DNA of 61,312 bases from an uncultured Prevotella sp. (GTDB taxonomy: Bacteria > Bacteroidota > Bacteroidia > Bacteroidales > Bacteroidaceae). Where the stretch lies: assembly GCA_944320105.1 (NCBI GenBank), contig CALUGA010000011.1:1-61312 (forward strand). The letters run 5' to 3'. The notes under the pieces are model-generated. The model was not told where the DNA came from and did no database searches. It saw only the letters and a list, made by a program, of their open reading frames with translations. Position 1 is the stretch's first letter, and each line of letters begins with the position of its first letter. A program made the translations under genes and the position numbers. This document shows, piece by piece, positions 46,624-56,356 of the stretch.

Positions 46624-49176
46624 ATGAGACTTTCAGAACTAAAGACAGGAGAATACGGGGTCATCGTCAAGGTGCTCGGCCATGGCGGATTCCGCAAGCG
46701 CATCGTGGAGATGGGCTTCATAAAGGGCAAGGTGGTTGAGGTACTGCTCAACGCCCCGCTACAAGATCCCGTAAAGTACAAAATAATGGGGTACGAGGTT
46801 TCGCTGCGCCACAACGAAGCCGAAATGATTGAGATCATATCGCCTGAAGAGGCCAAGCTGCTTGAGAAAGATGGTGCCGACACCGACTTCAACCGCCCGG
46901 AAATCACGACCGAGAACGACGGATGCACACACCAACTGACCGACCAGCAATTGCACGACGCTGCCATGAAAAAGCGCAGGACAATCAACGTGGCACTCGT
47001 TGGCAACCCCAACTGCGGCAAGACTTCGCTCTTCAACTTCGCCTCCGGTGCCCACGAGCGCGTCGGCAATTACTCCGGCGTGACCGTAGACGCCAAGGAA
47101 GGACACGCCGAATTTGAGGGTTACACCTTCAACCTCGTTGACCTGCCAGGTACATACTCGCTCTCCGCCTACAGTCCGGAGGAACTTTACGTGCGCCGCC
47201 AGATAATAGACAAGACGCCTGACGTGGTGATTAACGTCATCGACTCAAGCAACCTGGAGCGCAACCTCTACCTCACGACGCAGCTCGTTGACATGAACCT
47301 GCGAATGGTTTGCGCCCTTAATATGTTCGACGAGTTCGAAAAACGCGGCGACAAGCTCGACTACAACAAGCTGGGGCAGCTTTTCGGAGTTCCGATGGTG
47401 CCGACAGTGTTCAAGACCGGCAAGGGTGTCGACCTGCTCTTCCACATAATCATCAATCTGTACGAAGGTGTAGACTTCATCGACAAGGACGGCAACATAA
47501 ACCCCGAAGTTGCCGCCGAGATACAGAACTGGCACAAAGACTACGAAACAAAGCACGAGCTTGGCCACACGGAGGACTTCGCCCACGGTGCGAAACCCAA
47601 CAACAGCGTGTTCCGCCACGTCCACCTCAACCACGGCAAGCTGCTTGAGGGAAGCATAGAGGCCATCAAGCGCGAGGTGCAGAAAGACGAGAACATACGC
47701 CACAAGTATTCCACCCGCTATCTCGCCATAAAGCTCCTCGAGGCAGACAAGGCCACAGAGGAGACCGTGGCCAAGCTTCCCAACGCCAAGGAAATAATCG
47801 AAGTGCGCGACCGCGAAGCCCACAGGATACTCGAAGAGACCAAGGAAGACTCTGAGACAGCCATCATGGATGCCAAGTACGGCCTTATCCACGGTGCACT
47901 GAAAGAGGCCGGATTTGAGGAAGGCAACAAGCAAGACACATACCAACTGACGCACTTCATCGACAGGATAATAACCAACAAGTACGCCGGTTTCCCCATC
48001 TTCTTCCTCATGCTGTACGTGATGTTCGAGGTTACTTTCACCCTCGGGCAATACCCCATGGACTGGATTGAGGCAGGCGTTGGCGCGCTCGGCGAGTGGG
48101 TAAGCTCCACCCTGCCCGACGGCCCGCTCAAGGCAATGCTTGCCGACGGCGTGATAGGCGGCGTTGGGGCGGTGATAGTGTTCCTCCCGCAGATACTCAT
48201 CCTTTACGCCTTCATATCGTTCATGGAAGACTCCGGCTACATGGCGCGCGCCGCTTTCATCATGGACAAGCTCATGCACAAGATGGGCCTGCACGGCAAG
48301 TCGTTCATACCGCTCATCATGGGCTTCGGCTGCAACGTGCCGGCCGTCATGGCCACGCGCACCATCGAGAGCCGCCGCTCACGCCTCATCACCATGCTGA
48401 TACTCCCGATGATGAGCTGCTCGGCGCGCCTTCCCATCTACATAATGATCACCGGCACGTTCTTCGCCGTGCGCTACCAGAGCCTCATCATGATATCGCT
48501 TTACGCCATAGGCATCCTCATGGCCGTCATCGTGAGCCGGGTGCTCAGCCGCTGGCTCATACGCGGCGAGGACACGCCGTTTGTCATGGAGCTGCCGCCC
48601 TACCGCTTCCCCACGGCCAAGGCCATAGGCCGCCACACTTGGGAGAAAGGCAAGCAGTACCTCAAGAAGATGGGAGGCATAATCCTCTTTGCCAGCATCA
48701 TAGTATGGGCATTGGGCTACTACCCCCACGACGACAGCCTCACGCCACAGCAGCAACAGGAACAGAGCTACATAGGCAGCATAGGCAAGGCCATCGAGCC
48801 TGTGTTCCGCGCGCAAGGCTTCGACTGGAAGCTCGACGTAGGTCTCGTGGCAGGCGTTGGCGCCAAGGAAATAGTGGCTTCAACGATGGGCGTACTGTAC
48901 AGCGGCGACGAGAGCGTGGCCGACGACACTGCCGAGGACAACTCGTCAAAATATGCAGCTCTTTACGAAAAGATGGCTGCCGACGGCATTACGCCGCTCA
49001 TAGCATTCAGTTATCTCATCTTCGTCCTGCTCTACTTCCCCTGCCTGGCCACCATCGCAGCCATAAAGGGCGAAAGCGGCTCGTGGCGGTGGGCCACCTT
49101 CGCGGCAGTATATACAACGGTGCTGGCCTGGGTGGTGTCGGCATTGGTATACCAAATAGGCCGCCTCTTCATTTAA
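46624..49176 (+). CDS. feoB: Ferrous iron transporter, fused FeoA-FeoB
   Basis: Imports Fe2+ across the inner membrane. 850 residues with an N-terminal FeoA SH3-like domain (about 1-75: MRLSELKTGEYGVIVKVLGHG), a linker, the FeoB G domain (GNPNCGKTSLFN near 124, the switch region VGNYSGVTVDAKEG, DLPGTYSLS), and a C-terminal membrane domain of about nine or ten segments with the Gate motifs (LIMGFGCNVPAVMATRTI, and the second, GVGAKEIVASTMGVLY). The FeoA-FeoB fusion is usual in Bacteroidota. The ATG at 46624 is chosen because the FeoA domain begins there and the promoter lies just upstream. Confidence 0.96.
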   Translation: MRLSELKTGEYGVIVKVLGHGGFRKRIVEMGFIKGKVVEVLLNAPLQDPVKYKIMGYEVSLRHNEAEMIEIISPEEAKLLEKDGADTDFNRPEITTENDGCTHQLTDQQLHDAAMKKRRTINVALVGNPNCGKTSLFNFASGAHERVGNYSGVTVDAKEGHAEFEGYTFNLVDLPGTYSLSAYSPEELYVRRQIIDKTPDVVINVIDSSNLERNLYLTTQLVDMNLRMVCALNMFDEFEKRGDKLDYNKLGQLFGVPMVPTVFKTGKGVDLLFHIIINLYEGVDFIDKDGNINPEVAAEIQNWHKDYETKHELGHTEDFAHGAKPNNSVFRHVHLNHGKLLEGSIEAIKREVQKDENIRHKYSTRYLAIKLLEADKATEETVAKLPNAKEIIEVRDREAHRILEETKEDSETAIMDAKYGLIHGALKEAGFEEGNKQDTYQLTHFIDRIITNKYAGFPIFFLMLYVMFEVTFTLGQYPMDWIEAGVGALGEWVSSTLPDGPLKAMLADGVIGGVGAVIVFLPQILILYAFISFMEDSGYMARAAFIMDKLMHKMGLHGKSFIPLIMGFGCNVPAVMATRTIESRRSRLITMLILPMMSCSARLPIYIMITGTFFAVRYQSLIMISLYAIGILMAVIVSRVLSRWLIRGEDTPFVMELPPYRFPTAKAIGRHTWEKGKQYLKKMGGIILFASIIVWALGYYPHDDSLTPQQQQEQSYIGSIGKAIEPVFRAQGFDWKLDVGLVAGVGAKEIVASTMGVLYSGDESVADDTAEDNSSKYAALYEKMAADGITPLIAFSYLIFVLLYFPCLATIAAIKGESGSWRWATFAAVYTTVLAWVVSALVYQIGRLFI

Positions 49177-49346
49177 TCCCAAGCCAGCCCACTGGCCGCC
49201 CGGCGCCATGTTCCCCAACAGCATGGCTCGGGCGGTCGGTGGGCATCAGGCTTTCGTAGAAATGACGGTCATGCGCATCAATGCAAAAAATTGCCTAACA
49301 AAAGCAAAAAAGCCTGCCCGTTTTCTGATATTACGTGGCATTTAAG

Positions 49347-49354
49347 TATCTTTG
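49347..49354 (+). promoter_or_regulatory. Promoter of the SagB-type nitroreductase gene, -7 element
   Basis: TATCTTTG, a TAnnTTTG match, 26 bases before the chosen ATG at 49380. It excludes the in-frame ATG at 49335, which lies upstream of it. Confidence 0.72.
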
Positions 49355-49379
49355 CCATGACGATCAAAGATACAATGAC

Positions 49380-50018
49380 ATGAGAAAGAACAACATCTTT
49401 GCCGTAATCTTCTCCACCATCGTGGGGCTTACGGCTTTCACCGGAACTTCGTGCGCACAGGAAACTGCCCTGCCCGCCCCACAGAAGAGCGCCGACGCAG
49501 GGTCGCTGCTCAAGGCATTGCAAGACCGCAAGTCGGTGCGCAAGTTCGCAAACAAGCCACTCACCGACCAGCAACTGTCCAACCTGCTGTGGGCTGCCTG
49601 CGGCGTTAACCGCCCCGACGGCCACCTCACCGTGCCATCGGCCCGCAACAAGCAGGACATAACGGTATACGTGGGCAAGGCCGACGGCACATTCCGATAT
49701 GATGCCAAGGCCCACAAGCTCATCAAGATAGGCAGCAGCGACCTGCGGCGCGAGGCCGCCAAGCGCAACGCTTTCATACAGGCAGCACCCGTAGTGGTGG
49801 TAATTGCGTCAGACACCGCACTGCAGAATGGCAACATGGCCATCTGCGGTATAGACGCCGGAGCCGTAATGCAGAACATTTACCTGCACTGCGCCGCCAA
49901 CGGGCTGGCCACAGTGTGCTGCTATGCGGGCGACGATGTGACGGCAATGCAGGAGTTCCTCGGCATAAAGCCCGAGCTGAAACCGCTCATCTGCATGCCA
50001 GTTGGCCTGCCTGAATAA
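49380..50018 (+). CDS. Exported SagB/ThcOx-family nitroreductase
   Basis: 212-residue FMN-dependent nitroreductase-fold protein. The N terminus is a signal peptide ending near GTSCAQE; the Cys may be lipidated, although the lipobox is not canonical. Family motifs: LLKALQDRKSVRKFANKPLTDQQLSNLLWAACGVNRPDG at the start of the domain (FMN-phosphate Arg residues), and DAGAVMQNIYLHCAANGLATVCC. An exported redox flavoprotein with unknown substrate; no azoline-biosynthesis partners are nearby, so a role in peptide modification is not supported. Confidence 0.85.
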   Translation: MRKNNIFAVIFSTIVGLTAFTGTSCAQETALPAPQKSADAGSLLKALQDRKSVRKFANKPLTDQQLSNLLWAACGVNRPDGHLTVPSARNKQDITVYVGKADGTFRYDAKAHKLIKIGSSDLRREAAKRNAFIQAAPVVVVIASDTALQNGNMAICGIDAGAVMQNIYLHCAANGLATVCCYAGDDVTAMQEFLGIKPELKPLICMPVGLPE

Positions 50019-50056
50019 GGCATTGGGCATCCGCCGGGCAGCCTGCGCCCCTTTGT

Positions 50057-50105
50057 CAACCCGCCGAGCGGCCTGCCTATGCAGCCTGCCCGGCGGGTTG
50101 ATTTT
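50057..50105 (+). terminator. Terminator after the nitroreductase gene
   Basis: CAACCCGCCG (50057-50066) pairs with CGGCGGGTTG (50091-50100), followed by ATTTTT. The internal loop holds a second GC-rich pairing. Confidence 0.82.
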
Positions 50106-50158
50106 TGCTTGCGGGGCTTTTTCCATATATAAACAGAAGAGCATTCCGCTCTTTTTTG

Positions 50159-50166
50159 TACCTTTG
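50159..50166 (+). promoter_or_regulatory. dnaB promoter, -7 element
   Basis: TACCTTTG, a TAnnTTTG match, 23 bases before the dnaB ATG. Confidence 0.72.
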
Positions 50167-50189
50167 CACTCCCAAAACTTATTTTCACC

Positions 50190-51737
50190 ATGGCAGAACA
50201 AGACAACACCAAACCACGCCGCCCACGCAAGGCCGCGCCTGTCGACAACGCCTACGGCCATCTTCAGCCCCAGGCGCTCGACGTGGAGAAAGCCGTGCTC
50301 GGCGCGCTCATGATAGACAAGGATGCATACGCAGTGGTGTGCGAGATACTGCGCGCCGAGAGCTTCTACGAGCCACGCAACCAGAAAGTGTACGCCGCAG
50401 TGCAGAGCCTGGGCATGGCCGAACGGCCCATCGACGTGCTCACCGTGACCGAACAGTTGGCCAAGAACGGCGACCTCGACGATGTGGGCGGCCCGGTCTA
50501 CGTGGCCGAGCTAAGCTCGCGCGTGGCCTCGTCGGCCAACATAGAGTACCACGCGCGCATCATCGCGCAAAAGTTCCTTGCGCGCCAGCTGATATCATAC
50601 GCCAGCATGATAGAGACCAAGGCTTTCGACGACACCACCGACATCGACGACCTCATGCAGGAGGCCGAAGGGTCGCTATTCGAGCTGTCGCAGCGCAACA
50701 TGAAGAAGGACTACACGCAGATAGACCCTGTGATAAAGAACGCCGTGGACGTGATACAGAAAGCCGCCGCAAACAAGGACGGCATCACCGGCGTGCCAAC
50801 AGGCTACCACAAGCTCGACGACATCACCAGCGGATGGCAGGCCAGCGACCTCGTCATCATCGCAGGCCGACCGGCCATGGGCAAGACCTCGTTCGCCCTC
50901 TCAATGGCCAAGAACATAGCCGCCGACTACAAGGTGCCAATGGCTTTCTTCTCGCTCGAAATGAGCAACGTGCAGCTCGTAAACCGCCTCATATCAAACT
51001 GCTGCGAAATCCAGGGCAAGAAGATACAGAACGGACAGCTGCAGCCCGATGAATGGGAAAGGCTGGACAAGCGCATGAACAACCTGCTCGGCGCGCCCCT
51101 CTACGTAGACGACACGCCGGGCCTCTCGGTCTTCGAACTGCGCACCAAGGCGCGGCGGCTAGTGCGCGAGCACGGCGTGAAACTGATAATGATTGACTAC
51201 CTGCAGCTGATGAACGCCAACGGAATGCGCTTCAGCAGCCGACAGGAGGAAGTGTCAACCATCTCGCGCTCGCTGAAGGGCCTCGCCAAGGAGCTTGACG
51301 TACCGATTCTTGCGCTCTCGCAGCTCAACCGCAGCGTGGAGTCGCGCGAGGGCCTGGATGGCAAGCGGCCACAGCTGAGCGACCTGCGCGAATCGGGAGC
51401 CATAGAGCAGGATGCCGACATGGTGCTCTTCGTACACCGACCGGAATACTACCACATCTATGAAGACGAAAACAAGCGCGACTTGCGCGGCATGGCGCAA
51501 ATCATAATAGCCAAGCACCGTAAAGGCGCAACGGGCGACGTGCTGCTCACCTTCCGCGGCGAATATACACGCTTTGAGAATCCCGAGGACTCGCGCCTTA
51601 GCGCAGCGCAGGCACAGACCGGCGGCGAGATAGTTGGCTCACGCATCAACGGCGACATGGGGGGAATGCCAAACCTTCCAAACGACTACGACCCCTTCGG
51701 CGGCCCACTGCCTCCCGATGAAGGCCCGGCTTTCTGA
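50190..51737 (+). CDS. dnaB: Replicative DNA helicase DnaB
   Basis: Hexameric helicase that unwinds DNA at the replication fork. 515 residues: N-terminal DnaB domain (about 25-130, [23 protein letters not shown] at its start), linker, and a RecA-like C-terminal domain with Walker [17 protein letters not shown] near 228, [15 protein letters not shown], Walker [22 protein letters not shown] and the arginine-finger region [13 protein letters not shown]. No intein or other insertion. The last 50 residues are Pro/Gly-rich. Confidence 0.97.
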   Translation: MAEQDNTKPRRPRKAAPVDNAYGHLQPQALDVEKAVLGALMIDKDAYAVVCEILRAESFYEPRNQKVYAAVQSLGMAERPIDVLTVTEQLAKNGDLDDVGGPVYVAELSSRVASSANIEYHARIIAQKFLARQLISYASMIETKAFDDTTDIDDLMQEAEGSLFELSQRNMKKDYTQIDPVIKNAVDVIQKAAANKDGITGVPTGYHKLDDITSGWQASDLVIIAGRPAMGKTSFALSMAKNIAADYKVPMAFFSLEMSNVQLVNRLISNCCEIQGKKIQNGQLQPDEWERLDKRMNNLLGAPLYVDDTPGLSVFELRTKARRLVREHGVKLIMIDYLQLMNANGMRFSSRQEEVSTISRSLKGLAKELDVPILALSQLNRSVESREGLDGKRPQLSDLRESGAIEQDADMVLFVHRPEYYHIYEDENKRDLRGMAQIIIAKHRKGATGDVLLTFRGEYTRFENPEDSRLSAAQAQTGGEIVGSRINGDMGGMPNLPNDYDPFGGPLPPDEGPAF

Positions 51738-51756
51738 CGACAGCACCGCGCAGCCC

Positions 51757-51790
51757 AAAGCGGCGCGCCACTACGGCACGCCGCTTTTTT
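51757..51790 (+). terminator. dnaB terminator
   Basis: AAAGCGGCG (51757-51765) pairs with CGCCGCTTT (51779-51787), followed by a T run; 19 bases after the dnaB stop. Confidence 0.85.
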
Positions 51791-51897
51791 GGTTTGCCAC
51801 GGCGCGAGACATCGCAGCAGACTGATTTTGTAAATATTTGCACAAAAGAGTATCTATTGCAGCAATGAACACGCAACCGTCTGACAATGAAGCACTT

Positions 51898-52029
51898 GCC
51901 AACGAGGCACAAATTGCATTGCAAAACGTACCGTTTCGGGCCGCCAAACGGTACGTTTTGCAAGCTCTAACAGGCCGTTCGGCAAGCCCAAAAGGCAGGT
52001 ATGGCACCTGAGGAAGTACAATGTAAACA
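51898..52029. repeat. 22-bp-period intergenic repeat array E (about 6 units)
   Basis: Units of 22 bp at 51898 (weak), 51920, 51942, 51964, 51986 and 52008. The second and third form a perfect 18-bp inverted repeat, TTGCAAAACGTACCGTTT (51919-51936) with its complement at 51946-51963, loop of 9. The centre of the stem (CGTACCG) differs from the usual CAGGCCG in both arms together. The right edge ends in TGTAAACA, as array C does. It lies between the dnaB terminator and the RNase Z-like gene. Confidence 0.85.
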
Positions 52030-52093
52030 TTAATTATCGCTGCGTTCCATCCAAGACGGGCATTAAGCTTCAGCCAGACGAAGCAATGAAACG

Positions 52094-52101
52094 TATCTTT
52101 G
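52094..52101 (+). promoter_or_regulatory. Promoter of the RNase Z-like gene, -7 element
   Basis: TATCTTTG, a TAnnTTTG match. It lies inside an upstream in-frame extension that starts at 52086, so the true start must be downstream. Confidence 0.7.
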
Positions 52102-52157
52102 CAGGCACACCATGGAATAAGACATGGCCAAATATACACACAACAACAAACACTGTC

Positions 52158-53024
52158 ATGACACAAGTGAACATATTAGAAAAGACAAACACTGCAAAGC
52201 CTTGCCACATAACCATGCTCGGCACGGGCGAGGCCACAGTCACCAAATGCTACAATACGTGCTTCGCCCTTCGCTCGCCGGGCTGCACCATGCTCGTAGA
52301 CGCTGGCGGCGGCAATGGCATATTGACGCAGATGGAGAAAGCGGGGCTTGGCTTCGACGAACTCGACTGTATGTTCGTGACCCACGCACACACAGACCAC
52401 ATCCTCGGAGCCGTATGGGTGGTTAGGATGGTTATGCACTCCATCACGGAAGGAAAGCGCGACTGGGCTTTCACCATATACGGTCATGACCGCTCACTTG
52501 CTGTGCTCGACACCATCTGCACCATAACGCTGCCTGCCGCATACAGCCACCTTAGGGGCAAACAGATTGTGCTGCGCGAAGTGACCGACGGCGAGCAGCT
52601 GAGGTGCGGCGACATCGGCTTTACCTTTTTCGACATTTGCTCCACTAAAGAAAAACAGTATGGCTTCTGCGCCTGCCTGCCCGGAGGCCTGCGGCTGGCC
52701 TGCCTCGGCGACGAGCCTTTCAACGAACGAAACCGCGCACTCGTGGAAAACGCCGACTGGCTGCTTTGCGAAGCCTTCTGCCTCGAACGCGACAAGGGCA
52801 TCTTTAAGCCCCACGAGAAACACCACAGCACCGCCTTCGAGGCAGGCATGGCGGCAAGCAGGCTCAACGCAGGCCACCTGCTACTTTACCACATGGAGGA
52901 CAGCAGCCTGGCCACACGCAAGAAAGATTACTCTGAAGAGGCCGGGAAATGTTTCAGGGGCGAGATAATAGTTCCCAACGACCTTGAGACTGTAACCCTC
53001 ACCCCATCATCACAAAACGGCTGA
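52158..53024 (+). CDS. MBL-fold metallo-hydrolase, RNase Z-like
   Basis: 288 residues from the ATG at 52158 (MTQVNILEKTNTAKPCHITMLG), chosen because the promoter lies at 52094-52101. Metallo-beta-lactamase fold with LGTGEA, LVDAGGG and the metal-binding VTHAHTDHILG near residue 77, a later GDEPF Asp, and the terminal His in LLLYHMED. The arrangement resembles ribonuclease Z and related hydrolases; actual tRNA processing cannot be inferred, since this looks like a divergent member. Confidence 0.83.
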   Translation: MTQVNILEKTNTAKPCHITMLGTGEATVTKCYNTCFALRSPGCTMLVDAGGGNGILTQMEKAGLGFDELDCMFVTHAHTDHILGAVWVVRMVMHSITEGKRDWAFTIYGHDRSLAVLDTICTITLPAAYSHLRGKQIVLREVTDGEQLRCGDIGFTFFDICSTKEKQYGFCACLPGGLRLACLGDEPFNERNRALVENADWLLCEAFCLERDKGIFKPHEKHHSTAFEAGMAASRLNAGHLLLYHMEDSSLATRKKDYSEEAGKCFRGEIIVPNDLETVTLTPSSQNG

Positions 53025-53047
53025 AAGGCCCGGCCTGGGCCTTTCAG
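53021..53047. terminator. Bidirectional terminator between RNase Z-like and DUF6057 genes
   Basis: An 11-bp perfect stem CTGAAAGGCCC (53021-53031) with GGGCCTTTCAG (53037-53047). It overlaps the stop codons of both convergent genes; T runs are short. Confidence 0.7.
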
Positions 53048-54204
53048 ACACCGTATTCGTAGTACCACCAGTAAGTCCCGGCATACTGCGGGCGCACTGC
53101 ATTCATGCGCGCCTCACGCGAACTGTGCTGGCGCTCCAGCCGCTGCAAGTCTTCGTAGTCGGTGTCCATCACGTCGTTACGGTAGACAACGGTTGGATTG
53201 GCGCGCAGATGGGTGTATAGTATGAGCGCCTCGCGATAGTGAAGCGGCAGTTGGTCGTTTATCTCATAGTAATTGGGCAAAGCCGCCGCAAACGCATCGA
53301 TGTTGCGGTCGATGAGATAGCCGCACAGAAGGTAGTCCTTGGCGGTGTCCGAGGCCATGCCGGAGCGCAGCAAGGCGTGGAGGTACATACCGGCAGCCAT
53401 GGGGCGCGCAGGCTTCGCACCGAGGAAGCGATAAACGCTGTCGGTGCAGTATATGAGGCAGGTCACGCCTTGCTCCATAGGCACAAGGTCGGCCGACGTT
53501 CCCTTTACGGGGTACTTGAACAGCCTCTCGCCAAGCTGCCCTTGGCGGGCAAGGGCGTAGGCGCGAAGCATGGTAAGCCCTGCGTCGGCCTCCTGCGACT
53601 TCTGGCCCACAGCTGCAGCACCGGCATAGTCGCCCCTAATGAGGCACGTCTCAGCCCTCATACGGTAATGCATCACTGCGTCATTATTGCCGGCGAATCC
53701 CACAAAGAGGAACATCGCAGCCAAGGCAAAGATGTTGCGCCACGCCACGGCCGACGTGACAAGCAGCCCGGAGCTGCCTGAGGCAAACGCGCCTGGCAAG
53801 CGTCGCAGCATTATGCAAGCCGCCGCCCACAGTGCCATGAGCAGCACAGCCACCCACCAAGCCAAACCAAGCCCGACGGTGCCATCGTCGGCTGGCTCCA
53901 TGCTCGAAAGAAGCGCGAGCAGCAGGGCCGACGGGAAATAGGTCAGAGCATGGAAACTGCCACCAAAAGGCCATATCGATGACACGCCGAACTGCAGGAG
54001 CTGAAGCACGGCAGTTATTATCACAGCCCCTATCAAGCCATTGTATGTCGTGGCTCCGCCGCTCAGTATGTGCTGGGCCACGGCCAGCATATCAGCTTGA
54101 TAGAAGTATAGGTAAACGAAAGTGAACCCACAAAAAAGGATAGCACATACCGTCCTGAGGACCAATGTGCTACCCTTCTTGTCGCTATAGTCGTTGTAAT
54201 TCAT
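53044..54204 (-). CDS. DUF6057 family membrane protein
   Basis: 386 residues: four to five hydrophobic segments in the first 180 residues (for example LVLRTVCAILFCGFTFVYLYF), then a soluble helical domain with TPR-like periodicity (about 180-370) ending NAVRPQYAGTYWWYYEYGV, an unusually aromatic C terminus. This fits DUF6057, a Bacteroidota family of unknown function. Upstream is glgB, separated by a terminator; no clear promoter was found. Confidence 0.8.
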   Translation of the reverse strand: MNYNDYSDKKGSTLVLRTVCAILFCGFTFVYLYFYQADMLAVAQHILSGGATTYNGLIGAVIITAVLQLLQFGVSSIWPFGGSFHALTYFPSALLLALLSSMEPADDGTVGLGLAWWVAVLLMALWAAACIMLRRLPGAFASGSSGLLVTSAVAWRNIFALAAMFLFVGFAGNNDAVMHYRMRAETCLIRGDYAGAAAVGQKSQEADAGLTMLRAYALARQGQLGERLFKYPVKGTSADLVPMEQGVTCLIYCTDSVYRFLGAKPARPMAAGMYLHALLRSGMASDTAKDYLLCGYLIDRNIDAFAAALPNYYEINDQLPLHYREALILYTHLRANPTVVYRNDVMDTDYEDLQRLERQHSSREARMNAVRPQYAGTYWWYYEYGV

Positions 54205-54241
54205 CCTTATTCTCTACATACGAAACTCTAAAACAACGCCA

Positions 54242-54273
54242 CAGGCCAGCCTCGTCGGCAAGCCCTGGCCTGT
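54242..54273 (-). terminator. glgB terminator
   Basis: ACAGGCCAG (54242-54250) pairs with CTGGCCTGT (54265-54273); on the - strand it is followed by GGCGTTGTTTTAG, a weak T run. It begins just past the glgB stop. Confidence 0.65.
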
Positions 54274-54274
54274 C

Positions 54275-56356
54275 TCATATCTTGCGCAGCACCACTGCGG
54301 AGCGCGCCGGTATGTACAGCTTGAGCCACTCCTTGTGGTCTTCCACATACAGAGGGTCGAAGTTGGTGACGTGAGTCATGCTGTCATCAGCAAAGCCATT
54401 GCCGCCAAACTGCTTCGAATCTGTATTGAGAACCACCTCGTAGGCACCCGTAGGCACAAGGAAGCCATAGTCCGTATACGAGCGCGTTGGGCTGAAGTTG
54501 AACACAAACACCAAGTCGCCACGGCTGAAAGCCAGCACCTGGTCGCCATCGTTGTGCCACACTTCCTGCAATGGCAGGGCCTGGAAGTTCTTGACGCTGC
54601 TCATCACCTTCAGCATCTCGCGGTCAAAGTCGCCAAGGTAGTGATAGTCAAGTTCCTTGTTGTCCACGAGGTTCCACTGCCTGCGGGCGTACTTGTAGCT
54701 CCACCCGTTCCCCTCACGCGGGAAGTCTATCCATTCAGGATGGCCGAACTCATTGCCCATGAAGTTGAGATAGCCGCCGTTGATGGCCGCCGCCGTCACA
54801 AGGCGAATCATCTTGTGCAAGGCAATGCCACGGTTTACGGCTCCATTCTCGTCGCCAATCTTGAAGTGCCAGTACATATCCGCATCAATCAGGCGGAAGA
54901 TTATGGTCTTGTCTCCTACCAATGCCTGGTCATGACTCTCACAGTAACTAATGGTCTTCTCGTCGGGGCGGCGGTTCTTCACCTCCCAGAATATCGAGCT
55001 GGGCTTCCAGTCTTCATCCTTAAGCTCCTTGATTGTCTTTATCCAGAAGTCGGGTATGTTCATGGCCATTCGGTAGTCGAAGCCATAGCCACCGTCCTCA
55101 AACTTGGCCGCCAAGCCCGGCATGCCGCTCACTTCCTCGGCAATCGTGATGGCATTGGGGTTCACTTCGTGAATCAGCTTGTTGGCCATAGTAAGGTAGC
55201 AGATGGCGTTGTCGTCCTCATGGCCGTTGAAATAGTCGCCGTAATTGCAGAAAGCCTCACCCAGACCGTGACTGTAATAGAGCATGGAAGTAACCCCATC
55301 GAAGCGGAAACCGTCGAAGTGATACTCTTCCAACCAGTATTTGCAGTTTGAAAGCAGGAAGTGGAGCACTTCGTCCTTGCCGTAATCAAAGCACAGACTG
55401 TCCCATGCCGGGTGCTCATGGCGATCGCCCGGATAGAAGAACTGGTTTGGGTCGCCGGCAAGGTTGCCCAAGCCCTCTACCTCGTTCTTCACAGCGTGAG
55501 AGTGAACGATGTCCATTATGACGGCTATGCCGTTCCTATGGGCAGTGTCGATGAGTTCCTTCAGCTCCTCGGGAGTGCCGAACCTGCTTGATGGGGCGAA
55601 GAAAGAACTCACATGATAGCCAAACGATCCGTAGTAAGGATGCTCCTGAATTGCCATAACTTGTATGCAGTTGTAGCCGTCGGCCTTGACACGCGGCAGC
55701 ACGTTCTCCTGGAACTCGCGGTACGTTCCCACCTTTTCCGCATCCTGAGCCATGCCCACGTGGCACTCATAGATAAGCAAAGGAGAGCGGTCGGCCTTGA
55801 ATCTCTTGCGCTTGAACACGTATGGCTTCTCCGGGTTCCACACCTGTGCGGAGAATATCTTCGTGCTGTCATCTTGCACAACGCGCTGGCACCAGGCCGG
55901 GATCCGTTCGCCCTCGCCGCCGTTCCACTTCACCTTCATCTTGTAAAGGTCGCCGTGCTTGATAGCTTTCTCGCTGAGCTTAAGTTCCCAGTTGCCCGTT
56001 CCCTCGATGCGCTTGAGCTTGAACCTCGGCGTTTCCTTCCAGTCGTTGAAGTCGCCTATGAGGTAAATCTCGGTGGCATTGGGCGCCCACTCTCGGAACA
56101 CCCAGCCCTTTGCGAGCTTATGAAGGCCGAAGTAGAGATGGCCGCTGGCAAAGTCTGACAGGGTGCGCTTGCCCCCGGCAGTGAGCTGCCCCATCTTCCA
56201 CAGGGCATGGTCGTGCCTGCCACGTATGGCCTCCTCGTAAGGCTCAAGCCATGGGTCGTTTCTTACCAGCCCGATATGGGCAGGAGCTTTCGCTTCCGGG
56301 GCGGCCTCGGCAGTTTTCCTTTTCCGCCCTACAGTCTTCTTTTCAGCCATAGCCAA
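54275..56356 (-). CDS. glgB: 1,4-alpha-glucan branching enzyme (GH13)
   Basis: Introduces alpha-1,6 branches into glycogen. 693 residues: a basic N-terminal extension, a CBM48-type beta-sandwich (about 65-180, WVFREWAPNATEIYLIGDFNDW), the GH13 barrel with DIVHSHAV, nucleophile Asp in FDGFRFDGVTSM, acid Glu in ITIAEEVSGMPG, and the HD pair in YCESHDQAL, then an all-beta C-terminal domain. The motif set is that of the eukaryotic-type branching enzymes common in Bacteroidota. A second ATG two codons later (56350) is equally possible. Follows the YhcH-family gene with its ATG abutting that gene's stop. Confidence 0.93.
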   Translation of the reverse strand: MAMAEKKTVGRKRKTAEAAPEAKAPAHIGLVRNDPWLEPYEEAIRGRHDHALWKMGQLTAGGKRTLSDFASGHLYFGLHKLAKGWVFREWAPNATEIYLIGDFNDWKETPRFKLKRIEGTGNWELKLSEKAIKHGDLYKMKVKWNGGEGERIPAWCQRVVQDDSTKIFSAQVWNPEKPYVFKRKRFKADRSPLLIYECHVGMAQDAEKVGTYREFQENVLPRVKADGYNCIQVMAIQEHPYYGSFGYHVSSFFAPSSRFGTPEELKELIDTAHRNGIAVIMDIVHSHAVKNEVEGLGNLAGDPNQFFYPGDRHEHPAWDSLCFDYGKDEVLHFLLSNCKYWLEEYHFDGFRFDGVTSMLYYSHGLGEAFCNYGDYFNGHEDDNAICYLTMANKLIHEVNPNAITIAEEVSGMPGLAAKFEDGGYGFDYRMAMNIPDFWIKTIKELKDEDWKPSSIFWEVKNRRPDEKTISYCESHDQALVGDKTIIFRLIDADMYWHFKIGDENGAVNRGIALHKMIRLVTAAAINGGYLNFMGNEFGHPEWIDFPREGNGWSYKYARRQWNLVDNKELDYHYLGDFDREMLKVMSSVKNFQALPLQEVWHNDGDQVLAFSRGDLVFVFNFSPTRSYTDYGFLVPTGAYEVVLNTDSKQFGGNGFADDSMTHVTNFDPLYVEDHKEWLKLYIPARSAVVLRKI

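Noticed and set aside
46561-46624. Fur box in front of feoAB
   Set aside because: I looked for a Fur-type palindrome around the promoter and found none that stands out.
51898-52029. Array E stem-loop as the dnaB terminator
   Set aside because: A proper terminator with a T run is already present at 51757-51790, and the array stem has no T run.
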